A stretch of DNA of 64,000 bases from positions 496,001-560,000 of the forward strand of contig JAQWRY010000086.1 in NCBI GenBank assembly GCA_029243485.1, written 5' to 3'. Positions within the stretch are counted from its first letter, which is position 1. Every line of letters starts with the position of its first letter. The stretch comes from Candidatus Binatia bacterium. Its GTDB lineage: Bacteria; Desulfobacterota; Binatia; UBA12015. The position numbers and the translations under genes are program-made. The notes beneath the pieces are model-generated. The model was not told the DNA's origin. It worked only from the letters and a program-made list of their open reading frames with translations, and did no database searches. Shown in pieces: positions 7,858 through 16,371 of the stretch.

Positions 7858-9199
7858 CGTCGTCGGCCTCACCCAGTCGCTCATCGGACCGCACACGCCG
7901 CGGATCGCCGCCTTCGCCAAGGAGATGGCGACGGTCGATGCGGTGGTCCCCGCGGTCACGTGTACGGCGCAGAGCACCTACATGACAGGGCGCGCCCCCC
8001 GCGATCACGGGATCGTCGCAAACGGCTGGTACTTCCGTGACCTGAGCGAGGTCTGGCTCTGGCGCCAATCGAATCGATTGGTGCAGGGGGACAAGATCTG
8101 GGACGTCGGGCGAGCGAAGGACGCGTCGTTCACCTGCGCCAACACGTTCTGGTGGTACGCCATGGCCACGCGGGCGGACGTCACACTCACACCGCGACCG
8201 TTGTACTGTGCGGACGGGCTCAAGCTGCCCGACTTCTATGCGTATCCGCTTCACCTGCGCGACGAGTTCAACGAGAAGCTCGGGACCTTCCCTCTCTTCA
8301 ACTTCTGGGGGCCGAACACATCGATCGAATCGTCGGATTGGATCGCGAAATCGGCGATCGAGGTGGAGGAGCGATACGAGCCGACGCTGCAGCTCGTCTA
8401 CCTGCCGCATCTCGACTACTGCCTGCAGCGCGAAGGGCCGAAGGCCGATCTGTCGAAGGATCTGAGCGAGATCGACGCGGTCGTGGGTGGCTTGATCGAC
8501 CATTTCGAGAACAAGGGTTGCCGCATCGTCGTTCTCTCCGAGTACGGGATCGTGCCGGTGAGCCGTCCGGTCTATCCGAATCGTCTCCTGCGTGAAGCCG
8601 GCCTGGTGGAGGTGAAGGTCGATCTCGGAAAGGAATACCTCGATCCGGGAGCCTCCCGGGCGTTCGCGGTGACCGATCATCAGATCGCGCACGTCTACGT
8701 GTGCAACGAAGCCGACCGTGCGGCTGTGAAGGAGCTCTTCACGGGTGTGCCGGGGGTCGGTCAGGTCCTGGGTGAAGAGGGGAAGCGGGCGTTCGGGCTC
8801 GACCACGAACGGTCCGGGGAGATCGTCCTTCTGTCCGAGCCCGATAGCTGGTTCGCGTACTACTTCTGGCAGGATGACGACAAAGCTCCGGACTACGCGC
8901 GAATGGTCGAGATCCACCGGAAGCCGGGATTTGACCCGTGCGAGCTCTACATCGATCCGGAGCTGACTCTGCCGTACGCGAAGGTCGGGATGTCGCTCGC
9001 CCGCAAGGCCATGGGGTTCCGCTACACGATGGAGGTCACACCACTCGACGCGACGATGGTGAAGGGCTCCCACGGACTCGTGACGCCCGATGCGGATGCG
9101 CCGGTCTTCTTCACCTCGGAGCCGCGCTTCCTTCCCTCGTCTTCACTGGCTGCGACCGATGTTCGCGATCGCATCCTCGACCACGTCTTTCAGGATTGA
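7835..9199 (+). CDS. eboF: EboF, alkaline-phosphatase/nucleotide-pyrophosphatase-like protein
   Basis: This 454-residue protein of the alkaline phosphatase superfamily (phosphodiesterase/nucleotide pyrophosphatase branch) has a likely nucleophile Thr in AVTCTAQSTYMTG near residue 50. Candidate metal ligands are in YLPHLDYCLQ, VVLSEYGI, VTDHQIAHVY and KGSHGLV. The canonical SDHG motif is replaced by SEYG, so the metal geometry may differ from that of true phosphodiesterases. No signal peptide is visible, which suggests a cytoplasmic location. It overlaps eboE by 23 bases and is followed one base later by eboC, which indicates a single operon. Confidence 0.85.
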   Translation: MHRTVVLDVVGLTQSLIGPHTPRIAAFAKEMATVDAVVPAVTCTAQSTYMTGRAPRDHGIVANGWYFRDLSEVWLWRQSNRLVQGDKIWDVGRAKDASFTCANTFWWYAMATRADVTLTPRPLYCADGLKLPDFYAYPLHLRDEFNEKLGTFPLFNFWGPNTSIESSDWIAKSAIEVEERYEPTLQLVYLPHLDYCLQREGPKADLSKDLSEIDAVVGGLIDHFENKGCRIVVLSEYGIVPVSRPVYPNRLLREAGLVEVKVDLGKEYLDPGASRAFAVTDHQIAHVYVCNEADRAAVKELFTGVPGVGQVLGEEGKRAFGLDHERSGEIVLLSEPDSWFAYYFWQDDDKAPDYARMVEIHRKPGFDPCELYIDPELTLPYAKVGMSLARKAMGFRYTMEVTPLDATMVKGSHGLVTPDADAPVFFTSEPRFLPSSSLAATDVRDRILDHVFQD

Positions 9200-9200
9200 G

Positions 9201-9911
9201 ATGCCCGTCGACGTAAGAACACTGCTCGCGATTTGTCGGGTCAGCAATCTGCCGACCGTGTGGATGAACGTTCTCGCCGCCGCCTTGCTCGCGCAGGCCA
9301 GCCCACCTGCTTCCGCGGTCCTCTTCTTGATGGCGGTTCTCTCCTGCTCCTACTGCGGTGGGATGGTTCTAAACGACTACTTCGACCGCGAGCACGATGC
9401 GCGCGATCAGCCGTTTCGTCCGATTCCGTCTGGACGGATCCGGAAGGGCCAGGCGCGTCGGCTTGGCACGGGCTTGCTCGCGATGGGGCTCGGCCTGATG
9501 GTCTTCGCGCCGAATCCGACCGCGATGGTCCCGGCGACGGCCCTTCTCGCCGCGATTTACGTCTACGATCGCTGGCACAAAGACCTCTCCGCGAGCGTCT
9601 TTCTGATGGCCGCAACGCGGACGCTCGTGTTCGTGATCACGGGCTGGGCACTCACGGGCGGTGTTTCCGGCCTCGTCCTCTTCGCGGGTGCGGTCTCCTT
9701 CGTGTGGACGCTCTCGGTGACCGTCGTCGCCCGACAGGAGAACGCGCGTGGCGAGCGGTTCGGGTTCCCGGTCATTCCTTGGATGATCGCCGGGATGGCG
9801 CTCGTCGACGGAATTCTGCTCGCGATCTTCGTCGGTCCCGGATGGCTGGCCGTCGGCGTCGCGACGATGTTCCTCACCCGTTTCGGGCAGCAGTACGTCC
9901 GCGGGGATTGA
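9201..9911 (+). CDS. eboC: EboC, UbiA-family prenyltransferase-like membrane protein
   Basis: This 236-residue protein with about seven membrane segments carries the first Asp-rich prenyl-diphosphate motif as NDYFDREHDARDQPFRPIP, near residue 60. A second-motif region, YVYDRWHKDLSAS, follows near residue 120. These are typical of UbiA prenyltransferases, although the second site is weaker than in UbiA itself. In the ebo system this is the only clear integral membrane member, and it is inferred to handle the transported metabolite or a lipid carrier. It is the last gene of the cluster; no obvious terminator hairpin follows before the degraded lipoprotein gene. Confidence 0.87.
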   Translation: MPVDVRTLLAICRVSNLPTVWMNVLAAALLAQASPPASAVLFLMAVLSCSYCGGMVLNDYFDREHDARDQPFRPIPSGRIRKGQARRLGTGLLAMGLGLMVFAPNPTAMVPATALLAAIYVYDRWHKDLSASVFLMAATRTLVFVITGWALTGGVSGLVLFAGAVSFVWTLSVTVVARQENARGERFGFPVIPWMIAGMALVDGILLAIFVGPGWLAVGVATMFLTRFGQQYVRGD

Positions 9912-9965
9912 ACACCCGTTCGACTAAGCGTTCCTTGCAAAAGACCGATAGCTGCCGTCCTGGAG

Positions 9966-10434
9966 GTGGTGACTACGGGTTCTCTGTTCGGAAGGTTTGT
10001 GCTGGTCTTTGGGGTTCTGACGCTGGTGGGTTGCAGCGACATGGAGGTGGCAGGCTTGCCGGGCGAGGCCTGCGATCTCTCGTATGATCTCCCGGGGGAC
10101 ATCCCGGGGGACATCCCGGGTGCACTCGTCACGGCATCCCAGTCCGGCTTCGAGCAGTACTCGTGGCAGTCCTTTTTCGCGGTGAACGCGCCGAGGGTCG
10201 GCGGTGAAATCTGACTCACGCAGGACAGCCCGAAGCAGTGGAGTTCGTGGTAGTCCACCGTCGATCTGATCGAGTGCAGCCTCGATCCCAGCCAGTGCGT
10301 CTGTCCCGGCGACGACTGCCGCGAATCGGGAGCACGCTACTATCCGCCCGAGTGCCGGGAGATTCCCGGGTTCGATTCGTACCGGGCCCTCGCCGAAGTC
10401 GGAAAAGCCGACGACGCGTTCCTGGAGGCGACGA
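9966..10434 (+). pseudogene. Degraded exported lipoprotein gene
   Basis: The first 82 codons encode a clear lipoprotein signal (hydrophobic stretch ending LTLVGC) and a mature start. They then continue into FEQYSWQSFFAVNAPRVGGEI, a motif seen in cytochrome-like and hypothetical exported proteins. The frame is cut by TGA at 10212 and TAG near 10251, yet the same frame goes on with coherent sequence (LDPSQCVCPGDDCRES and a Tyr/Pro-rich stretch) to about 10440, where it runs into a carbonic-anhydrase-like segment. Two in-frame stops of different type argue against selenocysteine and for decay. A short tandem repeat encoding PGDIPGDIPG lies near 10090-10120. Confidence 0.6.
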
Positions 10435-10827
10435 GTGGCGGACTGCCCGACTCCCCTGTCCCGCATGGACTCGCGGCTCGCGACCGAGGCGATCTTCGAT
10501 TCCGGCCTCGGAGATCTCTTCAACATTCGGATCGCCGGCAACGTGGTTTCGGATCAAGGCCACGGCCCGCCCTGCGACAACCTCGGTGCGATCGTCGAAC
10601 CGATTGCGGTGTCCGTGCGGGCGGAGACCGAGACCTCATCGGACCGAGTCGGAGCGAACGAGGCGTTCGTCCGCAAGGTCACGGTGATGAACGTCCGGCG
10701 CTCCATGGAACAGGTGCGGGAGCGCAGTGGTACCCTGCGCAAGCTGATCGACGAGGGAAAGATCCAGCTGGTAGGCGGGATTTACGACGTGTCGACCAGG
10801 AAGGTGGAGTTCCTCGACCCCGCCTGA
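10435..10827 (+). pseudogene. Beta-carbonic anhydrase remnant lacking the zinc ligands
   Basis: The reading frame aligns by eye to the C-terminal two thirds of beta-carbonic anhydrases. It contains MDSRLATEAIFDSGLGDLF and NIRIAGNVV, then NVRRSMEQVRERSG and the end motif LVGGIYDVSTRKVEFLD. The Cys normally just before the Asp-Ser-Arg motif is replaced by Arg, and the His-x-x-Cys-Gly zinc motif is replaced by GHGPPCDNLGAI. The enzyme therefore cannot bind catalytic zinc in the usual way. The N-terminal part is missing and is joined to the decayed lipoprotein frame near 10440, suggesting a deletion fusion of two neighbouring genes. Confidence 0.65.
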
Positions 10828-10891
10828 CCCCGCCGCCAGGAAGGGACTGGTGTAGTCCGAAACGGGCGTGGTACCGCCTTCCACGGAAGGT

Positions 10892-11905
10892 ATGGCAGAT
10901 TTGCTCCATAGGGAACTCCCCGCGCGCCTGAACGGACACGGTCAGGAAATCGGCAAGGGGAACGGCCACAGTGCCGCTCTGTCGACCCGGCTCGTCCCGA
11001 TGATCCAGAACGCGATGCCGCTGCTCGGTGTCGGTCGGCCGTCACCGAACGAGGACGGCGACGTCGAGATTCTCGGTACGACACGTGCGCTGCATCGCTT
11101 CGTAGAGGCGCCCGGGGACAGCGGTACCATCGCGTGGCACTTCGTCGAGGCCGGCGAGGGGGAGCCCGTGGTCCTGCTGCACGGCCTCCCGGGCTCCTGG
11201 TTCACGTGGCATCGACAGATCGACGACCTGGCGCGCGACCACCGGGTGCTCGCGATCGACCTGAAGGGCTACGGGCAGAGTCAGAAGACCCCAGGCGATT
11301 ACCGTCCGGAGGGCGTCGCCGAGCAACTCGTTGCCTTGTTCGACGTTCTCGGTCTCGATCGCGTGAATCTCGTCGCGCACGACCAGGGTGCTGTCGTCGC
11401 CGACTACCTCGGTGCGGCTCACCCGTTTCGTGTGCGGCGTTACGTCCGTGGACAGCAGCACCTCTACCATTTCAACGAGTCGCTCGCGCAGCAGCAGAAG
11501 CTCTTCGCCGATCCGGTCCGCGGGCAGATCCTTCGGGCCCCGGCGCTCCTCGTGGCGGCCCTGTTCGCCGAGCGGAGTCATCATCCCGTTCCGTCCGAGG
11601 ACCTTCGCCGTACCGCGCGCGAGTGGAGCTACCCGGGCATCGGTACGGCCGTGGCGCGCTACTTCCAGGCGTCGTCGGCTCGCCAGGAATGGGTCGATCG
11701 ACGCACGCGGCTCATGAGTGACTGGCGGTTCCCGGTCCTCGTTCTTCAGGGTGAGCACGACCCTCGGCAACCGCGCGAGTTCTACGAGGACATCGAGGGG
11801 ACGATGCCCGATGCGGTCGTGGGGTTCGTCGACGCCGGCCAGTATTTCGTCTTCGAGAACCCGCAGCAGACGACGCGCGTGATTCGGGACTTTCTCTTGA
11901 AGTAG
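10892..11905 (+). CDS. Alpha/beta hydrolase (epoxide hydrolase/dehalogenase-like) lacking the catalytic His
   Basis: This 337-residue alpha/beta hydrolase has the oxyanion motif HGLPGSW near residue 98. The nucleophile Asp164 is in VAHDQGAVV, as in epoxide hydrolases and haloalkane dehalogenases, and an acid Asp sits in LQGEHDPRQ. The position of the catalytic His, normally in a DxGHF-type motif near the C terminus, reads DAGQYFVFENP, with Gln317 instead. Either the enzyme is inactive or it does not need the base. The ATG at 10892 follows GGAAGG very closely; a GTG at 10868 is an alternative. The gene stands alone downstream of the carbonic anhydrase remnant. Confidence 0.85.
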   Translation: MADLLHRELPARLNGHGQEIGKGNGHSAALSTRLVPMIQNAMPLLGVGRPSPNEDGDVEILGTTRALHRFVEAPGDSGTIAWHFVEAGEGEPVVLLHGLPGSWFTWHRQIDDLARDHRVLAIDLKGYGQSQKTPGDYRPEGVAEQLVALFDVLGLDRVNLVAHDQGAVVADYLGAAHPFRVRRYVRGQQHLYHFNESLAQQQKLFADPVRGQILRAPALLVAALFAERSHHPVPSEDLRRTAREWSYPGIGTAVARYFQASSARQEWVDRRTRLMSDWRFPVLVLQGEHDPRQPREFYEDIEGTMPDAVVGFVDAGQYFVFENPQQTTRVIRDFLLK

Positions 11906-11911
11906 CCGTGC

Positions 11912-12205
11912 TCAGCAGCCGTCGGCGCCGACCCCAATCGGCAGTACGCAGCGCACGAAGACAGAGACGCCGACACCGGGCCCGCCGGGGATCGTCGCTT
12001 TCGCCACCACCTGTGGGAGAAATTCTGCACGGATCATCGTGGCGCGCTCCTGAACCTCCTCGGTTGGAAGGCTGCAGAAGTCGGCGCAGGGATCTTCGCC
12101 CGCCGCGGCGGCACAACTCGCCGCGAAGGCCAGCGTGTAGACGGGGGATCGCTCCTCGAGGGAGTAGAAGAGCACCATTGCGATCGCGGCGGTGGTCCCA
12201 AACAT
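11912..12205 (-). CDS. Small predicted membrane protein, probably truncated
   Basis: This 97-residue frame begins MFGTTAAIAMVLFYSLEERSP and continues with a second hydrophobic stretch, TLAFAASCAAAA. The opening resembles a family of roughly 80-residue two-helix membrane proteins found next to unrelated genes. After the second helix the sequence turns polar and Cys-rich and no longer fits that family, so the C-terminal half may be replaced or out of frame. It lies alone on the minus strand between two plus-strand genes. No function is assigned. Confidence 0.4.
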   Translation of the reverse strand: MFGTTAAIAMVLFYSLEERSPVYTLAFAASCAAAAGEDPCADFCSLPTEEVQERATMIRAEFLPQVVAKATIPGGPGVGVSVFVRCVLPIGVGADGC

Positions 12206-12306
12206 CTCGATCGTGCGCAAGGATGTCCTCCCGACGGCGGTCGAGCTCAACCGGCGCGAACAGCGATTGGCTTGCCTCCCGCAGGCCTTCTGGGTGTATT
12301 GCCCGG

Positions 12307-13131
12307 GTGTCCATCGAGGTGCGTCCACTTTCGGCTCTGATCGGGGCCGAGGTCCTGGGAGTCGATCTTCGCGCGCCGCTCGCCGCAGCGGACGTCTCGG
12401 CGATCGAGACCGCATTGCTCGACCACCTCGTCGTGTTCTTCCGTGGGCAGGACGTCACACCCAAACAGCAGATCGCATTCGCGCGTCAGTTCGGCGAGAT
12501 CAGCATTCCGCCGATTACCCCGAAGTACGGCACCGACCCGGAACTCGTGGTGCTCGATCAGGTCTCGCCGAAGGGGGAGGGCGCAGACGCCTGGCACAGC
12601 GACAACACGTTCATGGCCGAGCCGCCGATGGGTTCGATCCTCAAGGCGGTTCAGTTGCCCGCGGTCGGCGGCGATACGTGCTTTGCGAGTATGTACGCAG
12701 CGTACGAGGCGCTCTCTCTTCCGGTTCGGGCGCTGGTGGATGAGCTCCGCGCCGTGCACGATCTCACCCGGCCTCTCCAGAAAGCGATTGCGGCGGGTCA
12801 CAGCACTGCGGATCTCGGCGAGCTGCAGAAGAAGTGGCCTCCGGTCGAACATCCGGTCGCGCGCACGCACCCGCAAACCAGCCGGAAGGCGCTGTACGTG
12901 AATCGAAATTCGACGACGCACCTCGTCGGCTTGTCGGAGCGCGAAAACGAAGTCCTGCTTCCGTTCCTAGTCGATCATGTGCGGTCGCCACAGTTCCAGT
13001 GTCGCTTCCACTGGGACGTCGGTTCGATTGCGTTCTGGGACAATCGATCGGTCCAACACTACGCGGTACCGGACTACACCGAGCGTCGAGTGATGCACCG
13101 CGTGACCTTGTCGGGTGACGCACCTCGTTGA
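12307..13131 (+). CDS. TauD/TfdA-family 2-oxoglutarate-dependent dioxygenase
   Basis: This 274-residue non-haem iron dioxygenase has the HxD motif in AWHSDNTF near residue 97. The distal His is in NRSVQHYAVPDY near residue 250 and the 2-oxoglutarate-binding Arg is in RRVMHRV close to the C terminus. The N-terminal GAEVLGVDLRAPL is typical of TauD/TfdA and related phenoxyacetate or taurine dioxygenases. The substrate is unknown; its position just before an aromatic-type catabolic operon suggests oxidative attack on a small organic acid. The GTG start at 12307 gives the standard N terminus. The next frame, a decayed amidohydrolase, starts 20 bases on. Confidence 0.88.
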   Translation: MSIEVRPLSALIGAEVLGVDLRAPLAAADVSAIETALLDHLVVFFRGQDVTPKQQIAFARQFGEISIPPITPKYGTDPELVVLDQVSPKGEGADAWHSDNTFMAEPPMGSILKAVQLPAVGGDTCFASMYAAYEALSLPVRALVDELRAVHDLTRPLQKAIAAGHSTADLGELQKKWPPVEHPVARTHPQTSRKALYVNRNSTTHLVGLSERENEVLLPFLVDHVRSPQFQCRFHWDVGSIAFWDNRSVQHYAVPDYTERRVMHRVTLSGDAPR

Positions 13132-13150
13132 GCCTAGAGAATGAGCAACC

Positions 13151-13590
13151 ATGAGAGATGGATTCAAAGTATTCGATGCCGATGCCCCCGTCGTCGAAAG
13201 TCTGAAAGCGCTCTACGGCCGCCGACAGGAAGCCGTGAGGTGGACGACGGAGGCGATGATCGCGGGCGGCGTGTTCGAACGATTCCCGAAGCACCGGAGT
13301 GCACGAAGTCCCCGACCGAGTACTTCAAGCGCAACTGCGGGGTCACGAACGAGTGCGACGAGCATCTGGTTTCCCACGTGATCGACGAGCGCGGCGATTC
13401 GCGGATCTTGTTCGAGCCCGACTACCCGTCTCCCGATTCGAAGTATCCGCGCGCCGTGCAGACCTTCCTCGGCCAGAAGCGTCTCACCGATGAGAGCAAA
13501 CGAAGAATTCTTTGCGACAACGCCGTCGACTTCGATCGCTTCCCGGAAAGCCACATGACGTCGGCCTCCGAGGAGGCCACGGGCATATGA
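13151..13590 (+). pseudogene. Amidohydrolase-2 family gene with internal deletion and frameshift
   Basis: The first frame (13151-13381) begins RDGFKVFDADAPVVES, the usual N terminus of PF04909 amidohydrolases but with the metal-binding His replaced by Pro. It jumps early to AGGVFERFPKHR, a motif normally about 200 residues in. The C-terminal part continues in another frame, with SPTEYFKRNCGVTNECDE, RILFEPDYPSPDSK and a late DNAVDFDRFP. About half of the gene is missing. The second frame ends at TGA 13588-13590, which overlaps the ATG of the next gene (ATGA). This shows that the remnant was once a coupled member of the operon. Confidence 0.75.
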
Positions 13591-14981
13591 GCGTTGCGCC
13601 GGGTTTCCGGCGGCCCTTCGAGGTCGTCGACTACGATCAGCTGATGCGCGTGCATCAGCCACCGCCCGAGTATTTCGAGGGCGACTATCTAGCGAGTCGC
13701 GAAGAGATCGAGGCGCGGCAGCTGTCGGCGCTGCAGGACCGTGCGACGCGAGTGTACGAGGTTCCGTTCTTTCGCCGGCGGTGGGATCAGGCCGGCTTCC
13801 GTCCCGACCAATTGCGTACGCTGGACGATTTGTGGCGGGTTCCCGCGTACACGGTGGACGATCTGCGGCGAAGTATCGAAGAGCATCCTCCGCTCGGTGA
13901 CTACCAGGGAGCCTCGCTCGACGGTGCGTGCCAAGAGCCCGTGCGGATTTTCATGTCCGGTGCGACGACCGGGGCACCTCGACCGACGCTCTATACGCAG
14001 TGGGATCGCGACGCCGGCGCGATTCTGATGGCGCGGGCCCTGTACCTTCAGGGCGTGCGCCCGGGCGACGTCGTCGTCAACGCGTGGGCCTACTCGACAC
14101 ACAACGGCGCATTCGCGTTCGACGAGGCGCTTCATCGTTGGCTGAACTGCGTCGTCCTCACGACCGGGACCGGGAACGTGACGAGCACGCGCCGGCAGGT
14201 GGAGCTGGCACATCAGTACCGTGCGACCGCGATTCTCACGACCGGCGACTACCTGCTCCGGCTCGCGGACATGGCGCGCGAAATGGGCCTCGACCCGAAG
14301 GCCGACTTCAACATCCAGGCGCTTCCGAACATCGGAGACCGCGAGAAGTTGGAATCGACGTGGGGTGCGCAGTGCTTCGAGTCGTACGGCTTCCACGAAG
14401 TGCAATGGGTGGCCGTCGAATGCCCGGAGCACGATGGCCTCCACATCTTCGAGGACGCCTTCATCGTCCAGGTCGTGGATCCGGAAACCGGGGAGCCGAT
14501 GCCTGAGGGTGAGCAGGGCTCTCTCTGCATCACAGAGATATACAAGACCGGTAGTCCGCAGTTCCGGTACAACATCATGGACCTGTCGTTCTTGTACCCG
14601 CGTGAGCAGTGCAAATGCGGAAGCTGGTTGCGACGCATGGGTCCGTTCGCGGGGCGCGCTGACAACATGGTGAAGCTTCGCGGTGTGAACGTGTGGCCGG
14701 AAGCCGTGGGTGAGATTGCGTTGGACGACCGACGGCTCGAGACCGACTACTTCGTTCGAGCGGTGCGCGAAGGAAATCGAGATGAGATGATCGTTCACCT
14801 CGCGGCGGCTCTCGATCGGCCGGAACGCGAGGAGATCGCCTCGCAGGCCGAGGGCCGGTTGAAGGAGCGGCTCGGGGTGCGCATTCGTGTCGAGCTGGCG
14901 GCGCCCGGAGAACTCGATCCACTGACCGAGATCCAGACGTCTCCGAAGCCGAAGCGGTTCCGCGACGAGAGGGGCGAGTGA
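13587..14981 (+). CDS. Phenylacetate-CoA ligase-like adenylate-forming enzyme
   Basis: This 464-residue enzyme of the ANL superfamily has the ATP-binding motif FMSGATTGAPRPTLY near residue 132, a PaaK-type version of SSGTTGxP. It also has the aromatic-substrate region ESYGFHEVQWVAVECPEHDGLH. The C-terminal domain begins GRADNMVKLRGVNVWPEAVGE and has a late PKPKRFRDERG. It would activate an aromatic or related acid with ATP to an acyl-AMP and then a CoA thioester. The start overlaps the stop of the decayed amidohydrolase (ATGA) and its stop shares a base with the next ATG, so it is in the middle of a coupled operon. Confidence 0.87.
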   Translation: MSVAPGFRRPFEVVDYDQLMRVHQPPPEYFEGDYLASREEIEARQLSALQDRATRVYEVPFFRRRWDQAGFRPDQLRTLDDLWRVPAYTVDDLRRSIEEHPPLGDYQGASLDGACQEPVRIFMSGATTGAPRPTLYTQWDRDAGAILMARALYLQGVRPGDVVVNAWAYSTHNGAFAFDEALHRWLNCVVLTTGTGNVTSTRRQVELAHQYRATAILTTGDYLLRLADMAREMGLDPKADFNIQALPNIGDREKLESTWGAQCFESYGFHEVQWVAVECPEHDGLHIFEDAFIVQVVDPETGEPMPEGEQGSLCITEIYKTGSPQFRYNIMDLSFLYPREQCKCGSWLRRMGPFAGRADNMVKLRGVNVWPEAVGEIALDDRRLETDYFVRAVREGNRDEMIVHLAAALDRPEREEIASQAEGRLKERLGVRIRVELAAPGELDPLTEIQTSPKPKRFRDERGE

Positions 14982-15850
14982 TGGCGGGCACGATCGACTA
15001 TTGGTGCAACGCGTTCACGCCGGACTACGCAGATCGGTGGGCACGCGCCATCGAGCTTCAGGGGATCCCGCTCAAGGTGCGCAAGGAATCCGACGACAGC
15101 TTCGCTGCCCCGGGCGCCTTCGTTGCCCGGATGGACGAGTTGTCCATCGATCGAGTTTTGCTCCCGTCGACGGCGGACCCCGAAGCGGCTGCGGAACTCG
15201 AGTTCGAGGGGTTCACGACGTCTGCGGGTGAAGTGAGGCGGCTGGTCGCGGCCCATCCGGGTCGCTTCGGCGGGCTCTGGACGATCGATCCGGCCGCCGC
15301 ATTTTCCGCGGCGCAGGAGGCATCAGCGGTGCTGCGCGACCCTGGGTTCGTGGGGTTGCATCTCCACACGCACAGCTGGGATCGCCCCTTCGATCATCGT
15401 GATCTCTACCCGTTCTACGCGGTTGCCGCGGAGCACGGCGTGCCGGTCGTCGTGCAGGCGGGTACGTCGGGCGGACTGATGCCGAGCGAGTGCGGTCGAC
15501 CCATCGGGATCGATCGACCGGCGCTCTACTTTCCGAACGTGCGTTTCGTTCTCTCCCACACCGGCTGGCCGTGGGGGGACGAGGCGATCGCGATGGCCTT
15601 GAAGCACCCGAACGTCTTCCTCGGGACGGCGGCGTATCCGCCGCGGCATTGGTCTTTCGAGCTCGTTCGATTCGCGGCGGGACCCGGGCGCGGCAAGGTA
15701 TTGTTCGGTACGAGCTTTCCCGTGGTGGGACACCGGCACGCGCTCACGCAGATCGACGAGCTGAAGCTGTCTCCGGCAGCAAAGACGGCACTGCTCGGCG
15801 GGGCTGCGCGAACGGTCTTCACTCGACTCGCCGCTGGAGGGATCTCATGA
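14981..15850 (+). CDS. Amidohydrolase-2-like protein with degenerate metal site
   Basis: This 289-residue TIM-barrel protein of the PF04909 type retains FVGLHLHTHSW, NVRFVLSHTGWPWGDE and GKVLFGTSFPVVGH. The N-terminal metal motif (DxHxH in the family) reads IDYWCNAF, the central His position reads VVVQAGTSGG, and the late SDxP motif reads GTSFP. Only the His in LSHTG remains of the usual ligands. It may be a metal-independent decarboxylase, hydratase or structural paralogue instead of a hydrolase. The ATG at 14981 overlaps the ligase stop; a GTG three bases upstream is the alternative. The 3' end overlaps the next gene (ATGA). Confidence 0.82.
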   Translation: MAGTIDYWCNAFTPDYADRWARAIELQGIPLKVRKESDDSFAAPGAFVARMDELSIDRVLLPSTADPEAAAELEFEGFTTSAGEVRRLVAAHPGRFGGLWTIDPAAAFSAAQEASAVLRDPGFVGLHLHTHSWDRPFDHRDLYPFYAVAAEHGVPVVVQAGTSGGLMPSECGRPIGIDRPALYFPNVRFVLSHTGWPWGDEAIAMALKHPNVFLGTAAYPPRHWSFELVRFAAGPGRGKVLFGTSFPVVGHRHALTQIDELKLSPAAKTALLGGAARTVFTRLAAGGIS

Positions 15851-16371
15851 TGGGCACCGTCTACACCGTCCCCCCGATTCCACCGGACGAACGGCACACG
15901 ACTTGGGTCCCTGCGGGTGTCTTGTCGATCGGCGTCGAGCATAGGCTTCTGGACGATGCGGAGCTTGCCGCAAATTACGGCGGCGCACAGATGGAAGAAA
16001 TCCAGGCGAACCTCAAGGGCAGCGCCGTGAACGACAACGGAGTCTCGCTCCACGTGAAGGCCGTTGCGGATGATCACGAATATCTTCGCTTCGATCTCTT
16101 CGAACACGAACCGCACTACCACTACATCGAGCCTTCGGGAGAGAAGCAGACTATCGTCCAGTTCGATTCCGTGGCGATGGGCGAGATGCTTCCGTGGGCG
16201 TTGCACCAACTTCGACATCGCCTGAACGAGATGCTGGCCTTCGCGGGTGGGACGGAGCTGAGCGCGCGTGTCGATTCCGAAGCACTCGAAGCTGGGCTGC
16301 GGCGCGTAGAGGAACTTGCGCGAAGCGCACAGGCTGAACTTGCAGCCGCAGGAGATCGCGATGGCAACTGA
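15847..16371 (+). CDS. Conserved operon protein of unknown function
   Basis: I do not recognise this 174-residue soluble protein. The N-terminal half has VPAGVLSIGVEHRLLDD, and the middle has FDLFEHEPHYHYIEP, a His/Glu/Asp-rich segment that could bind metal. A helical, Ala/Glu-rich C terminus follows. It overlaps the amidohydrolase-like gene by four bases (ATGA) and is followed by the cupin remnant, so it belongs to the catabolic operon. Possible roles are a small enzyme subunit or a binding protein for the operon's substrate; nothing in the sequence decides this. Confidence 0.75.
   Translation: MMGTVYTVPPIPPDERHTTWVPAGVLSIGVEHRLLDDAELAANYGGAQMEEIQANLKGSAVNDNGVSLHVKAVADDHEYLRFDLFEHEPHYHYIEPSGEKQTIVQFDSVAMGEMLPWALHQLRHRLNEMLAFAGGTELSARVDSEALEAGLRRVEELARSAQAELAAAGDRDGN

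Noticed and set aside
8152-8595. Alternative plus-strand frame inside eboF
   Set aside because: It is the neighbouring frame of a conserved phosphodiesterase-like gene and shows shadow composition only.
10212-10214. In-frame TGA considered as selenocysteine
   Set aside because: No SECIS-like stem with a properly placed loop follows, and a TAG stop occurs soon after in the same frame, which fits decay.
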